A stretch of 64,000 bases of DNA from Phymatolithon calcareum (Eukaryota > Rhodophyta > Florideophyceae > Hapalidiales): assembly GCA_977006965.1 (NCBI GenBank), contig OZ345365.1, positions 2,818,433-2,882,432 of the forward strand, read 5' to 3'. The notes under the pieces are model-generated. The model did no database searches and was not told where the DNA came from. It worked only from the letters and a program-made list of their open reading frames with translations. The position numbers and the translations under genes were made by a program. Position 1 is the stretch's first letter. Every line of letters begins with the position of its first letter. Shown piece after piece: positions 22,931 through 33,815 of this stretch.

Positions 22931-24691
22931 ATGGCGACAAAGATCCTCCATATGCGCGTCCTTATCAGAAACGCACTCCTCAAAGCTCCGACCAAGAAGG
23001 CCCCAGGGCTGGATGAGGTGAAGACCGAAATGATGAAAGCTGACCTGGATAGAAGTGCAGACCTCGTCTTTGAGCTGTGGACCGCCTGCGGAAGATGTGG
23101 AGTTCTCCCGACAGCGTGGCTAAAAGCGCTCTCAGTCCCGCTGCACAAGAAAGGAGCCCATGACGATCCAAAAAATTTCCTACCAATATCTTTACTGAGT
23201 CAAGTCCGAAAGATTATTGAGTCAGCACTGGATATTATGCTCCGACGAAGATACAAGAACCACAGAATCCAACTGGGATTCCAAAAGGGCAAGAGCACGG
23301 AGCTAGCAATCTTAAGGGCTCTGGAACTACAGAACCGAGGGCAGGGATGCATTGCAGTATTGGACTTGACGGCAGCGTACGACACAGTCCCACGAAAGTA
23401 CTTGCAAGAGCGAATGAGAGTTGTTCTACCACAAGACCTATGCGAGATGATCGAGGCTTTCTTGACACCGTCATGGGTATCAACGATTGGCGATCCCCAG
23501 CAAAAGTGGTTTCTAATCGACAGGGGAGTACCTCAGGGATGCCCGCTGAGCCCAAATTTGTATAATCTATTCATGGACGAATTCGCAGAAAGAATAAGCC
23601 AAGTTCCAAGGGATGTTGCCGACGTGGCAGCAGTTCTTTTCGCGGACGACGTGCTCCTAACGGCAAAATCACCAGTCGGACTACAGAGACTGTTAAATAT
23701 TTCTTCGCAATGGGCAAGAGATAGACAAATGAGGTGGAACACGAAAGCCGGGAAGAGCGAAGTTCTTCTCTCCGAAGGCACAAGATCACCCACATTCAAT
23801 CTTTCCGGGAAAACGCTGACAAAAGTCAAAGAAGTCCCATACCTTGGCATATCACTCAGCAGTGAGGGAGTTACCGACAAGAAAATGCTTGAACGCATCC
23901 GACAGGCCAAGATAGCAGTGTATCAGCTGAGATCCCTTGGTGTAACAGCCCGGGGACTCAGCCCCTTAAAAGCAATCAAGATGTACAAGGCCTTGATACA
24001 GCCAAGATGGGAATATGCCATACACCTGACGCCACGGACGACAAGAGTTCAAACAGCTATTGCAGACGTGGAGAAGACTTTTTTCGGACAAGTATTTGGT
24101 CCAATCGCAAAAAATCGAACCGCGAGACTTCGTCTTCTCTGTCGCATACATAATGCGGAAGACAGAAGATTAGTTCTAGCGTTACGAATGCTTGAACGAG
24201 CCAGAAGAAGGAAAATGGGCTTGCTCGCAGTCCCAAGAGAGGAAAGAGACGTTGAGGAATTGCAATGGGTGTGTCGTGACATATCATCAATGTTACATCA
24301 CGACCTATTCGAGACGGCACTAACCTATCTCAAGCAGCGAGTTTCAGCAAAATCGTTGAGGGACCTGCTCTTTAAAGACGAAGGAGAAGGCTTGGAGGCG
24401 AGCAGAAAGAGGAATATTCCTTATGATATTCCCGGGTCTACTCCCGCCATCATCAGACTACCGAAAGCACGTCTCCGCCAATTGGCGATTAAATGGGCAT
24501 TCGGACGCTTTCCCCCATTGAGTACCACACTTCTGGAAGACAAATTCGGTGAAATCGTACCAACTCTCATGAACAAGCTCGAAGTGTACCTTCAAAGATA
24601 TCGACTAACAGAAGAGGAGACTAGTGAGACTGAAAAGGCACTTGACAAAGTACTATTCCTCACAATCGTCTTTTATGACGACATGGAATAG
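22931..24691 (+). CDS. LINE ORF2 part 2: reverse transcriptase
   Basis: A 586-codon frame holds a complete non-LTR RT: TKKAPGLDEV (RT block 1), the fingers and palm with LGFQKGKSTELAI, VLDLTAAYDTVPR (first Asp), RGVPQGCPLSP, and the catalytic FADD box at 23639-23650 (VLFADDVLLTAKS). After it come KSEVL and the thumb (VPYLGISLSSEG). A long C-terminal region (residues about 330-586), with RWEYAIHL and many basic residues, recurs in decayed copies in this window. The domain is intact, but the frame is cut off from the endonuclease by a frameshift and a TGA. Met 22931 is simply the first ATG after that stop. Confidence 0.88.
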   Translation: MATKILHMRVLIRNALLKAPTKKAPGLDEVKTEMMKADLDRSADLVFELWTACGRCGVLPTAWLKALSVPLHKKGAHDDPKNFLPISLLSQVRKIIESALDIMLRRRYKNHRIQLGFQKGKSTELAILRALELQNRGQGCIAVLDLTAAYDTVPRKYLQERMRVVLPQDLCEMIEAFLTPSWVSTIGDPQQKWFLIDRGVPQGCPLSPNLYNLFMDEFAERISQVPRDVADVAAVLFADDVLLTAKSPVGLQRLLNISSQWARDRQMRWNTKAGKSEVLLSEGTRSPTFNLSGKTLTKVKEVPYLGISLSSEGVTDKKMLERIRQAKIAVYQLRSLGVTARGLSPLKAIKMYKALIQPRWEYAIHLTPRTTRVQTAIADVEKTFFGQVFGPIAKNRTARLRLLCRIHNAEDRRLVLALRMLERARRRKMGLLAVPREERDVEELQWVCRDISSMLHHDLFETALTYLKQRVSAKSLRDLLFKDEGEGLEASRKRNIPYDIPGSTPAIIRLPKARLRQLAIKWAFGRFPPLSTTLLEDKFGEIVPTLMNKLEVYLQRYRLTEEETSETEKALDKVLFLTIVFYDDME

Positions 24692-24941
24692 ACCAAGACA
24701 AAATAGAACGGCGACGCTGAGATTCCTACGAACAGGACAAGTGGACTCTAAGCTTTTCCCTCCACCTTCTCTGGAGGAGGGTTTTTGCAGCTAGGACTAC
24801 GACGATAGCAACGAGCTTTTGCGGGCTTTAACGGAGCTACCAAGGTAGTAGCATCTGAAACGCATCTCCCTTACAGTCTTATGAGTGTTTCTGAGGGCGC
24901 TTAATAAATTCAAAATTCAAAAAAAAAAGTACCAGAAGTCC

Positions 24942-25648
24942 GTGAACGGACGAGGTGTAATGCACAGATATCCCGGCATCCGTATATTACACCTGGTCAG
25001 GAAATCATAGTTCGAGATTTAATGACAAGTGTACTTTCCTTCCCGCCGCCATAATCATGGATCGATTTATGGGCTATTATATTTCGGTCTGTGTAGAGGA
25101 AGAGGAGCACTCACACGGCAAACCTCGCCCAAGATTCAGACACGATATGGAATTTGCAGTACTTTCGATTGCTCCGACTACATTCTGGAAAGCTTGTAAT
25201 TGGACACAGTGGCCCCATTAGTAGTATGGGGACTGTGTATACAAGATAGAGCTATTTCAAATTAAAAATTTTCCTCTTCTGGGACGGACTTGAAAAATAG
25301 ACAAATATTCCTCGATCTTGTCCGGTTCTTGAACAATCTAGTGACGAGAAACATCTCGCTCTTGGGCATACAAGCAATTCTCGTTGTCATTTACGTTAAA
25401 TTTTTAAGGCAATCCAGCACACTGGTAAGCACTCGGTACACTAAACGTGGCTGCTTAGCGTTGCATGAAGATGGGGTTTCGCAGACTCGTGACAATGAAG
25501 ATCTTAAGCTCTGTCCGTAATCACCGTATATAGAATTATACAAGGCATTGGATCAGGTGCGTGATAAGATTCCCTGAACATCGAACGCGATCTCTGTTGT
25601 TCCGACATTCATGATTTTTAAAAAGCGCTCTATTTTTCACTGTCAGAT
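24942..25648. other. Intergenic, no supported gene
   Basis: A short frame at 25290-25520 lacks motifs. Nothing else was recognised. Confidence 0.4.
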
Positions 25649-25745
25649 CTTCACTTCTAGGCCGGATAGTCAGGAGAGAGCCCAAATTTGCACTCTCCAG
25701 TCACATGTATGATAGCGATCCGACTATAAGTACTACGACATTCAT
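25649..25745 (+). repeat. 5' LTR remnant of the copia element
   Basis: Begins TGTCAGATCTTCACT and aligns with 27662 onward, with a gap of about 50 bp relative to the 3' copy. Confidence 0.5.
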
Positions 25746-26040
25746 CTAAGTAAAGCCCTAGTCAGTGCTAACAGGTTATCGGCCTATACGCCTGATTACT
25801 GACCAAAACGGAAACGCTTGCCACACACGCCTCCGGGTGACCCAAGCGGCACCCACCGAGCCGGCACCTAACCATGAGGATAAGACCAGCTCTTGAAGTG
25901 AAGCTCATTTGTCACCGCCTCATTCTCAACCACAATTCCCATTGCAGACGCACTCTTCCTCTAAATCGTAAACACCGGCATCCCCGTCAATAAACTCCTC
26001 ACTGAAGCGCGCATGTCGAAATACAACCACATAATCCTAC

Positions 26041-26051
26041 GGGGGGGGGGG
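26041..26051 (+). repeat. Run of 11 G
   Basis: A mononucleotide G11 tract. It is a possible polymorphic or error-prone site. A C8 run occurs at 34321-34328, and a short (TA)n tract at about 27778-27792. Confidence 0.8.
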
Positions 26052-26689
26052 CGTGAAATTGCAGGTTTTTATTTTAGAAGCCCTGAACGCCGTATTCACC
26101 AACAACAGAGAAGCTTACAGTTGATACTGCCATCTCATTTCCCGATCAGATCACATTGCACTATCATTTCTTCTATCAAATGGATTTCCAAGGCCAGAAG
26201 TTTGTTACTCGACATTTTCGTCCCTTCTTCCCAAGATTCTTCTGATATTTGTCTTCTTATATTTTGTTGTAGAGTTTACAGATTCTCTTCCGCGACCTCG
26301 TTGAAATGTTCAATGTAGGACTCTGCTCTTCGTGGTGGGAAGCGGCCAAAAAACTACTTGACTGCTAGGTGACGGTGTTTCCTGGATCGAATTTGGAGTA
26401 CAGGGCTTACTTTCTCCATAGTATCGACGGCACTTTTTCTCTCTTTTTCTACTTCCTTTTCCATTCCTGGGGTCGGCGGTGGCTCTCGTGCTTGTGACTC
26501 AGCAATCCGCGTACGGCTCGCTCGGTTCTGCTTCTTAGGAGCTCGTGCTCCTGCAGATAGCAGATATCTCTCTCTGTTTGCTGTATGTCCCCTTCTTTTC
26601 CTGCTTAGTTTGCTTCCTTCTCGATTTCGTCCTTCCCTCGTAGAAGCCTCTGTGCGAAGTGTTCTCCGAGTTGCGCTCTTCTTATCTTA

Positions 26690-27099
26690 GGTAGAGTAAT
26701 TCTGCAGAGCGCTCGCATTCGAGCGTGCAATCGTTTCTCGTAGTTACCGAAGTCAACAGATTAGAACAGACCCTCCGCTTGGTTAATCTGCGCTTTGAAT
26801 GAGTTGGTCCATGGCGTGAGGTGTATGACGTACTCCCATCTGCATTGCACAAGAGCCTGGTACATTGCAATGTGCTTGGTAGTAGCTAGTCCTTGCGCTT
26901 GGACTCCTAGGTCTTTCAGTGTCATGATGATTCCCTTCCTACGAAGGACCTCACCTGAAACAAAGACGACGAGCTTACGCTGGATGCGACAGCCATCAAG
27001 AAGTACCAGCGATCCCTTAATTCGATAAGATTCAAAGCCGACACAGTTGCCTGCAAGTCCGAATACATCTCTTGACAGCATTATCGCACCGACCACCAC
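26690..27099 (-). pseudogene. LINE RT C-terminal fragment nested in the copia relic
   Basis: The minus-strand frame reads LGVQAQGLATTKHIAMYQAL, then RWEYVIHLTPWT, matching the RT thumb/tail of the intact LINE (LGVTARGLSPLKAIKMYKAL, RWEYAIHLTPRT). The upstream part is broken. It is inserted opposite to the host copia element and so is younger than, or nested in, it. Confidence 0.75.
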
Positions 27100-27239
27100 G
27101 GCAGACGCTCAAGTATCTCCTCCGTTATCCGGCAGGACGTTAAAGAATGAGTCTCAAGTATCGACGCACCGCAAGCCCCAACCTCGAAGTCTAATGGGCC
27201 AGAGACTGGGCTTCCTGTACCCAAACGCGCCGCTCAAGC

Positions 27240-27600
27240 ACCGGCATAGGAGTCGCTATGCTGGTGACTTTTTCTACTGGCGCACCACTTTGCAGAACAT
27301 GGTAACAATTTCTTCCACCGAAGCGGAGTATTGCGCAGCTTTTGAAGCGGCGAGAGTCATCATCTCGCTTCAGCAACTCTTCAGCGAATAGGAGATCCCT
27401 ATAAAGATGCCGACACCGCTTTTTCTTGACGACAAGATCGCTATAGCTATTTCTACGGCCAACGGTGTAACAATAAGGTCCAAACACATCGACATTACGT
27501 GACACTACCTCACCGAGCAGGTTTGAAACGGCACCCTCGGCCTATACACGTGCCACGCCCTGGGAAACTTGCTGATATTCTAACAAAACCGTTTTGCAAG
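27240..27600 (+). pseudogene. Ty1/copia RNase H C-terminal fragment
   Basis: The frame carries the diagnostic copia block: FYWRTTLQNMVTISSTEAEY (catalytic Glu in STEAEY), then a helix ending LQQLFSE. After a stop, the same strand continues with FLDDKIAIAISTANG and RSKHIDIT, followed by NLADILTKPF, the typical end of copia Pol. A TAG and a TGA interrupt the frame. Confidence 0.82.
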
Positions 27601-27661
27601 ATAAAATGCAAGTAGAACATTCTGCTCACACGCAAAGACGAGAACGGTGTTTGCGGCGGTC

Positions 27662-27840
27662 TGTCAGATCCTCACTGGTTTACTACAAGCGCTTCTCATA
27701 CTGCCGCTCAAGATCAAACAGACCGTCACCACTGTGCGTGATAGTCAGTAGAAAGACCAAATCTCCACTCTCTAGCCACATATATATATATGATAGCTAA
27801 CCCACCCTATCTAATATATATACCTTGCATTACTGCAGAG
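27662..27840 (+). repeat. 3' LTR remnant of the copia element
   Basis: Starts TGTCAGATCCTCACT right after the RNase H relic, as expected for a 3' LTR, and contains a short (TA)n tract. The end is approximate. Confidence 0.5.
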
Positions 27841-28902
27841 TACTGAAGTGACCGATCACTCAGCAACTCCAAGTGTCCTACGTTTTCATATACACAATCA
27901 CGTCGCAAAAATGACTTTACGACCTTCCTTTCACTTTAAACCGCCCATGCAGCCCCATAAAATCGGTTCACTATTAAAGAGAGCTGGTTATTCAGATCTT
28001 TTTGTTCCTCGCTTCTTCTCCTCTTTTAATCACGTTCCTAACAAACTAATCACAAACCCAAAACTTTGACTTTTCGCCCAACTATACATTAAAAAACTTT
28101 TTCAAACAAACAGTTTTCTGCGTTTCAATATTATGAAACCATTCTACCGCCACATTCGCGTCTACAGTCCACTCAAATTTTCGGCACCCTTTTTCAATCA
28201 TTTATACCTCTCCGTTAAACAAAACTGCTCATATATTCAACCATCTGTCCGCCTGTCCGCTGCAAAAGTTATTCAAACGTACAAGTATTCCCAAACGAGG
28301 CTCGTTGATAATCAGCAATCAAGACCTATCTATGTGTGAAAAATGCTTTCTATCACTCTTAGATCATGTTCGTCATATGATTCAGCTCACAAAATTGATA
28401 CTCGTGTCATTTCTGCCCGTTCCATTTCCGGACACGTGCCCAGTGGGTGCACGTGGCCATCACTGGTCGTCAAACCGTTTTCAGTATCTTATCATATATA
28501 TGATTTCTAAACTGCTCATACTGAACCACTTTTCCCAATTACACTCAATGGACATGTCGCGGATATTGCACTTTCAAGACGTCTTCGTGTCAACAAACTG
28601 TTGCGATCACTTATACTCTACTCCATTCCCATGCGCAAGGTCGTGCCAGCGTCACACGTGTCCTTCATTCCAGTTTGTTTTTAAACATCATCCATTGGCA
28701 CTGTTGGCAATAGCGCTCCGCTCGACATATTTTCCAATACTAAAATAACGGAAAAGTGCCATCGTAAACTTATTTCCCTGAAACATAAATCAAGCCATAT
28801 CTAGGAATTGAGTAACGCCTATATCAGAGGATCAGAGTGCATTATATACGACTATTGCAACTTCTGACAAACCAACGAGTCACATACTACCTCCTTCCAG
28901 CC
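27841..28902. other. C/T-rich stretch without recognised gene
   Basis: The plus strand is poor in G, which by itself keeps several plus-strand frames open (for example 28305-28748, 147 codons). No motif or homologue was seen, so I do not call a gene. Confidence 0.5.
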
Positions 28903-29150
28903 TTTCAGTCGCCTATACCACTTCAAAAATACCCGTCTTCGCCTATACCTATTTACAAATACCCAACCATGCCTATACTAATTTACAAATACCGATCTTC
29001 GCTTACACCCTCTTACGAATACCCATTTCGGCCTATCTCTATTTTCTTATCCCCAATCAAGCCTATACCCCTATACCCATAACTCCCTATACCGCCTATA
29101 CCCACTTTTTACCTATACCCCCTATACCTAAAATTACTTCTACCGCCTAT
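28903..29150 (+). repeat. Degenerate ~31-bp minisatellite built on CGCCTATACC
   Basis: About eight units start (C)GCCTATACC or close variants and continue with TACAAATACCC-type text. Later units shorten to CCTATACCC and CCCTATACC. The shortened part resembles the C-rich strand of the window's telomere heptamer (CCCTATT) with one change. Confidence 0.65.
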
Positions 29151-29739
29151 AGGAGGAACTGTATTCCTTCAAATCTTGGAAGACCTCGTCTTTAGTCAAA
29201 CAAAAATAATTCAAAGTCTAACAGATGCGCTCAGCAACCCGGTGCGTTAACAAAAAATTCCCTGTTATATTTCCGCCGGCTCGACTGGCGCTGACCTATT
29301 AGAATGCTGGATTTGGCTGGACTGGCGCTAGCCTTTTTGGCTCCTCCTCCCACAAAACATGGGAGAATCTTATTTTGTTCTAAGGACACGCATTGAAGAG
29401 ATTCGAGCCGTGCCCTGCGCATCAGGGTGGGCAATTCAGAATATGGTCCGCCAAGATCTGCTCTTTTTTGCTTCTTGTACACTTAGCGTATGCCTGTGAA
29501 GAGCAACAACGGGGAGAATGGACACGAAAGTTTGCCGAGCGTCTCAGGATGGCGCACGACCATGCAATCAGAGGAGCGTGCCAAAGACGCCAAACACGAA
29601 ACCACTAGGGCGAGCAGATTTGGTGTCGCCTGCTGCACACTAGAATTTCCAGGAAGTGCCGAGGTTTGGAATGCGTATTTAAGACTCACTTTCCATCCTT
29701 TCCGCTATGTCTATTTCTCGAGCTTACACAATATGCTGA

Positions 29740-30115
29740 GCAACGAAGGAAGAGAATGCAAGTGTTGTGCTTACTCGAAGACCCAGAGATAAGGGGAGCC
29801 CACCAGGTGGCTGGATTTGCATTGGGTGTACATAGATCACGCAGACTTATACAAAGGAAAGGATGAGCATCTGGAAGACATACGGGACATTGTGCACGTC
29901 ACAGAGCAAGGGACCTGAAGAAACATCAATACGAGCAGAGCAAGGTGCGTTGTCGAAGAAAGGGTTTTGGGAAGAAGCAGCTGAATCTTTGAGAGCAGTT
30001 GAAGAATGTCGCGTAGTTAAAATACCTGCGTACAAGAAAAAAATACCAGGAGTGCGGCACCGAATTGGGAGGTAGAGATTCGTAAGATAATTCCCAACAG
30101 TCTTCCTAAATGGAG
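29740..30115 (+). pseudogene. LINE C-terminal fragment (second subfamily)
   Basis: RRKRMQVLCLLEDPEIRGAHQ is followed in other frames by a charged helical tail. The same peptide pattern (MKVLCWLDSPEMRRTHQ) is read at about 62340-62400, beyond RT-like sequence there. Both match the Arg-rich region after RWEYAIHL in the intact LINE. Frames are broken. Confidence 0.4.
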
Positions 30116-30300
30116 AAAATCAATCCTAGGGCCATAATTTGGTCAATTCAGTCTGTGAGATTATAGTTCTCCAAACCAAACTAACTTCTTCAACAATGGA
30201 CCAGCTCTCAGGACACCAGCAACTCGACTAAATGAGATCTTAGGTAGCTAGGGCGGAGTGAATCTGGAATGTACAGAAAAGCTGTCGTTTTACTCAAACT

Positions 30301-30328
30301 CTATTCCTTATTCCCTATTCCCTATTCC
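30301..30328 (-). repeat. Interstitial telomere-type repeat (4 units, inverted)
   Basis: Reads CTATTCC TTATTCC CTATTCC CTATTCC, which is the C-rich strand of the GGGAATA repeat that ends the window. It is in the opposite orientation to the terminal array. Confidence 0.75.
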
Positions 30329-31029
30329 TGGGAGATTTTAAAACAGATCAACATGTATATCCTATATGTTATTGGGTGAGTACAATCCAACTGCTATGGA
30401 TTGCAGTTCGAGCTGCAATACGCAATATTGCAATTCTACGACTCTCCGCAATCTCGAATTGCAATTCCATAGTGAGATACCAATGCAGCTTTGAGACTGC
30501 CTGCCATTTGACAGACTTTTGGGAAACGACCTTCGGATAATTGGCACGTGTAAACCGTAACTTTGGCGAGATTGCTTTCACGGCGTCCAGCGTCTAGCTA
30601 CCCAGGGACGGCGAGCATTGTCGCCGTTCTCCTTACTAGAGTTCCCGAACACCGTCCGGTCACTCATAGGAACGTCCTCCCGGACAAGCACCGCTTGCCG
30701 GAGAACCAGATTGCCGTAGTTTTAGCTGTGCGATAGCCTAACTACTACTACAAAAGACTATGAAGGGTGGGTGGGCTGTCACCAGAACCTGTCGGGCAGA
30801 CAACACGAAAGGGCTCCAGTCAAGCTTCCGTAGCGAACCTGATGTCGCACGAGTCTTGCTGGGAAACGGAATGCCGGCGGTACCAAAATGCTCTTTACAC
30901 GGTTCGAAGTCTTACGCGCGGTCATGTTCGGTTCGGCATCCACATTGTTCAATTCAAATAAGACATTTCGCCTGCATTTGGAAAGACAAGTTGATTCATT
31001 TCTGAGCTTTTTGCGGCGCTGTACAGTAC
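30329..31029. other. Intergenic; TTGCAATTC cluster near 30400-30475
   Basis: Contains AATTGCAATT/TCGAATTGCAATTCC-type motifs related to the palindrome at 12176 and 12950. The frame at 30760-31005 has no recognised motif. Confidence 0.4.
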
Positions 31030-32930
31030 GTTGGGGAAGACTGTGGACACAGTTCTTCGCGCTCTGAAAGCTCAATTGCACCGACCGAACATAATTCCTG
31101 TAGTACAATCTCTCAAAGTAATATCTGAATGTCCTTTGCTGGTCAAGGCTCGTCCGCAGGGTAAAGCTACAATGCGTACCCAGAACACAGGCTTCTCTCC
31201 TTGGCGATATCCCAAATTAAGCTATCGAATCGTCCATAACAGACGCTTCTGACCACAGCAAATGGAGTCGCATGAATCCCTCTAGACGTGCTAGCCTCTT
31301 AGGGGAACACGAAGCGTATCTGGGCGAACATCTACGCTCTGGTGGGGCTTATTCTCAAATCTATTCAACTTGATATACCGGCTCAGTTCGAAACCGTGAC
31401 TTTCCTTGCCTATATTTTGAAACAATTTCCTGATTTGATGACCTTGAAAGACGCATGGATCCCTCAGAGTGTTGTACAACCGTTGAAAGCGTGCCCTGGA
31501 GATGATTTCGCCATGCGTTAAAGAGTTTCTTATGGCAACTAGTGATATGCTGGGCAGCCCCTATGGAAAATCACTCATTTCTCTCATTGAATCGTTTCTT
31601 GGGGAGCGCGTTTTCGCTGGTTCTGGTAACCTTTCTTCCGAATCTCTCCCTCCAATTGGATATGCGTTTTTAGTGGACCGTATTCATGGCACTCTGATTG
31701 AACTTAAGCTGTTTCAATTCAGCAACTGCAGCGCCATGTTCTCCACGAATTTACATGGCTAAATTTCACATTTGCGCTCCAGAGGAATGCTTTTCGCCTT
31801 CTGCGACAACCATCGTGGTAGTGCAATGTACGACACACAGTTCGTACGCGTATTATTGTGCCGTGATTGTGGACACACTTGAGGATCCCAGACGACAACA
31901 GCGGCTTCGCAGTGTACCTGTTGTTTTGTCGATCTTATTGCAAGATTGGAATTGCGAACACCGCATGGGTGAAACTACCCTTCAGAGAATTGTACCTATC
32001 GAACTAGTACACGAGAATCGCGTAATGGAGGAAATTCGCATTCGGTATTGCGAAAATAACCTGGATGCCAAAGAGGTAGTGTGCCATCTGCTGTAGTTAC
32101 CTTCTCCTTCTTCAGAATGTGATGTCTTCTTCGTGAGAAACTTCTTGGTGCGAACAGTGTCTTCGTCCTACTCCACAGCAAACTAAAATGCCGTACTGGA
32201 TGAGATTCCTACCTTCCTTGCTGATTTAAACCCTGCCTTACAACAAATTGATTTTCCCATGATTAGCATTCGGAGGGATAGTGACCTACATGGGCTCACC
32301 GGCTGACTGGGGGGACGAAGTTCTGGATGAATCCACGGATCATTGAATTGTGAAATACCTCTTGTATCGACTGGATAATGGGCTGCGTGAGCACGATGAG
32401 CACCTAATTGCAGAGGTATTGCAACTTTTCACCGTGTTGATGCAATACCTGCCGTCCCAAGTCGGCAGATTCCGAACAGAACTTATCAGGTTTGGATGGG
32501 CACACCAGAAGAGAGAAGATTCTACCCATAAGCAGTGGCCTTTGTCAATATTTCTGCATTTTTCGAAGAGTATAGATTGCAAGCATATTGTTCGATAGGA
32601 TATTTTGACGTCATCACTTCCTCAGCGATTAGAACAAAATCTGGCTCACACGAAGTGCCCCATATGGATTCGGTATACGAGGCAAGAACTGCTTGAAGGA
32701 GGCCACAGTATTGTGCAAGTTATGCCTATTTGCTAACTTATCATTCGCCATGCCTGACGTCTTGTAACCAGGTCTCAGTTTGTTACTATCAGGGTTCATA
32801 CTTTGCCACAAATCGGGTTGATGGGCAATTGTTCACTTTCTGCAGAAAATTGTAGGGTACGTTTAGATTTAATGGATCTAATAATCTCTTGGAGAAAGGA
32901 TAGGCCGTGTAAGGCCGGAAATCTCGCTAC
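31030..32930 (+). pseudogene. TRRAP/Tra1-like gene fragment, copy A (broken)
   Basis: Plus-strand coding pieces in changing frames match the HEAT-repeat body of the TRRAP/Tra1 pseudokinase, a subunit of the SAGA and NuA4 histone acetyltransferase complexes. The clearest blocks are 32480-32560 (ELIRFGWAHQKREDSTHKQW), 32600-32730 (ILTSSLPQRLE, then ELLEGGHSIVQVM) and 32840-32910 (ENCRVRLDLMDLIISWRKDR, matching the conserved LAxDLxxLIIxWExQR region). Earlier pieces (31345-31515, IPAQFETVTFLAYILKQFPD) fit HEAT-type helices. Stops and frameshifts abound. Minus-strand frames over the same bases are shadows. Whether it arose from a processed transcript or a genomic segment cannot be told. Confidence 0.65.
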
Positions 32931-33815
32931 CTTCTTTCACCTTCTTCTTTTGTCGTCAGCCCCGCATCCTTGCGCATTGCGGAACACTACTCATGGCGGA
33001 GGCCATGTACAACCAAACTACCAGAATTTCATATTCTCCTCCGATGGGGAAGGCCGGAGCACAGCACTTGCCATTACAAAAAGCCCTGCGATGAAGCGGG
33101 GAAAAACAAAGCGGAACTTTGCTACCACCCATGAGTCACATCGCATTCTCGAAGCGGTTCGGACAGCAGCCTGCACCCAAGACGCACGTGTGAGCTGTGC
33201 ATAATATGGACGGTAATTATGTTTGCGACCAGTGCCGGATGCGTTTTCATGAGGGAACCGCGTCGTGTCAAGCATATCTTTGAATGTAGAACAAGATATC
33301 CATTTGGCATAGTATTGTTGCACAATGTCCCGCAACGCGTGTTAGACAATACGCCGCGGCACAAGTACGGCATCGCGCTTCGACCGAGGACGAATTCCAT
33401 TCGATACATTAATGATGTTAGCATTTCCACGTCGCGTTACCGTCAGCATCTCCCGTAGCCACATTCAGATCTGTGCATACCGCTTTCGCTACGATATCAC
33501 AACTTCTGTCCGAGCATTTAACGAGTCCATTGCAGGCAACGCCGGACTGGGAAGGTGAAGACATTTTCCAGCCGCAATCGGGAGGCGCCCCAAGCGGACG
33601 ACGGCATTATATGCAAACTGTGGTCGTCGAAGGGCCAAAATACGACCTGTTATTAATCGGTGCATTCAACCGCGAGAGACAACTGAAGTTGAAATCGTAG
33701 CACAGCTTTGTGAAGCCAATGTCAATCTGCGAAAGAAGGGGAGTTGGCAGCTAGTTCTAAATGCACCGGAAAGGCAAGTGATAGTTCACTTGGACAAAAC
33801 GAACACAATAGAGAG
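32885..33815 (-). repeat. Dispersed repeat R, copy A
   Basis: This block follows TRRAP fragment A and is shared with 44395-45330 and, in part, with 18055-18260. On the minus strand near 33500-33650 it can be read as a Cys-rich peptide (CRRPLGAPPDCGWKMSSP, then CNGLVKCSDRSCDIV), suggesting a zinc-binding protein encoded by the repeat. The first Cys pair is interrupted by a stop in this copy. It carries about 125 bp (33095-33225) absent from copy B. Confidence 0.65.

Larger units (their letters stand above)
21541..24927 (+). mobile_element. LINE retrotransposon with APE endonuclease and RT, 14-bp target duplication
   Basis: The insertion is bracketed by AGTACCAGAAGTCC at 21527-21540 and 24928-24941, a long target duplication typical of target-primed reverse transcription. 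It ends in an A-rich tail (24901-24927). Inside are a short upstream frame, an endonuclease frame and an RT frame. The 5' end falls inside an open frame, so the copy is probably 5'-truncated. A related 3' end recurs at 47565-47708. Related RT fragments lie at 26690-27099, 46775-46985, 29740-30115 and 61681-62676. It lacks a recognisable RNase H domain or C-terminal zinc knuckle. Confidence 0.92.
25649..27840 (+). mobile_element. Decayed Ty1/copia element with remnants of both LTRs
   Basis: A copia RNase H end (27240-27600) is followed after about 60 bp by sequence from 27662 that matches 25649 onward. Both start TGTCAGATC(T/C)TCACT and later share GATAGTCAG, CACTCTC and ATGATAGC. This is the arrangement 5' LTR - gutted interior - RNase H - 3' LTR. 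The interior has lost gag, integrase and most of RT and has taken in a minus-strand LINE fragment. The LTR outer ends and target duplication could not be fixed. Confidence 0.6.

Noticed and set aside
28305-28748. 147-codon plus-strand frame
   Set aside because: The plus strand is poor in G here, which lowers stop frequency. No motif or homologue supports a gene.
32629-32811. Minus-strand frames over the TRRAP fragments (32629-32811 and part of 44144-44575)
   Set aside because: The plus strand over the same bases encodes conserved TRRAP blocks, so the similarity of the two minus frames only reflects the duplicated DNA.
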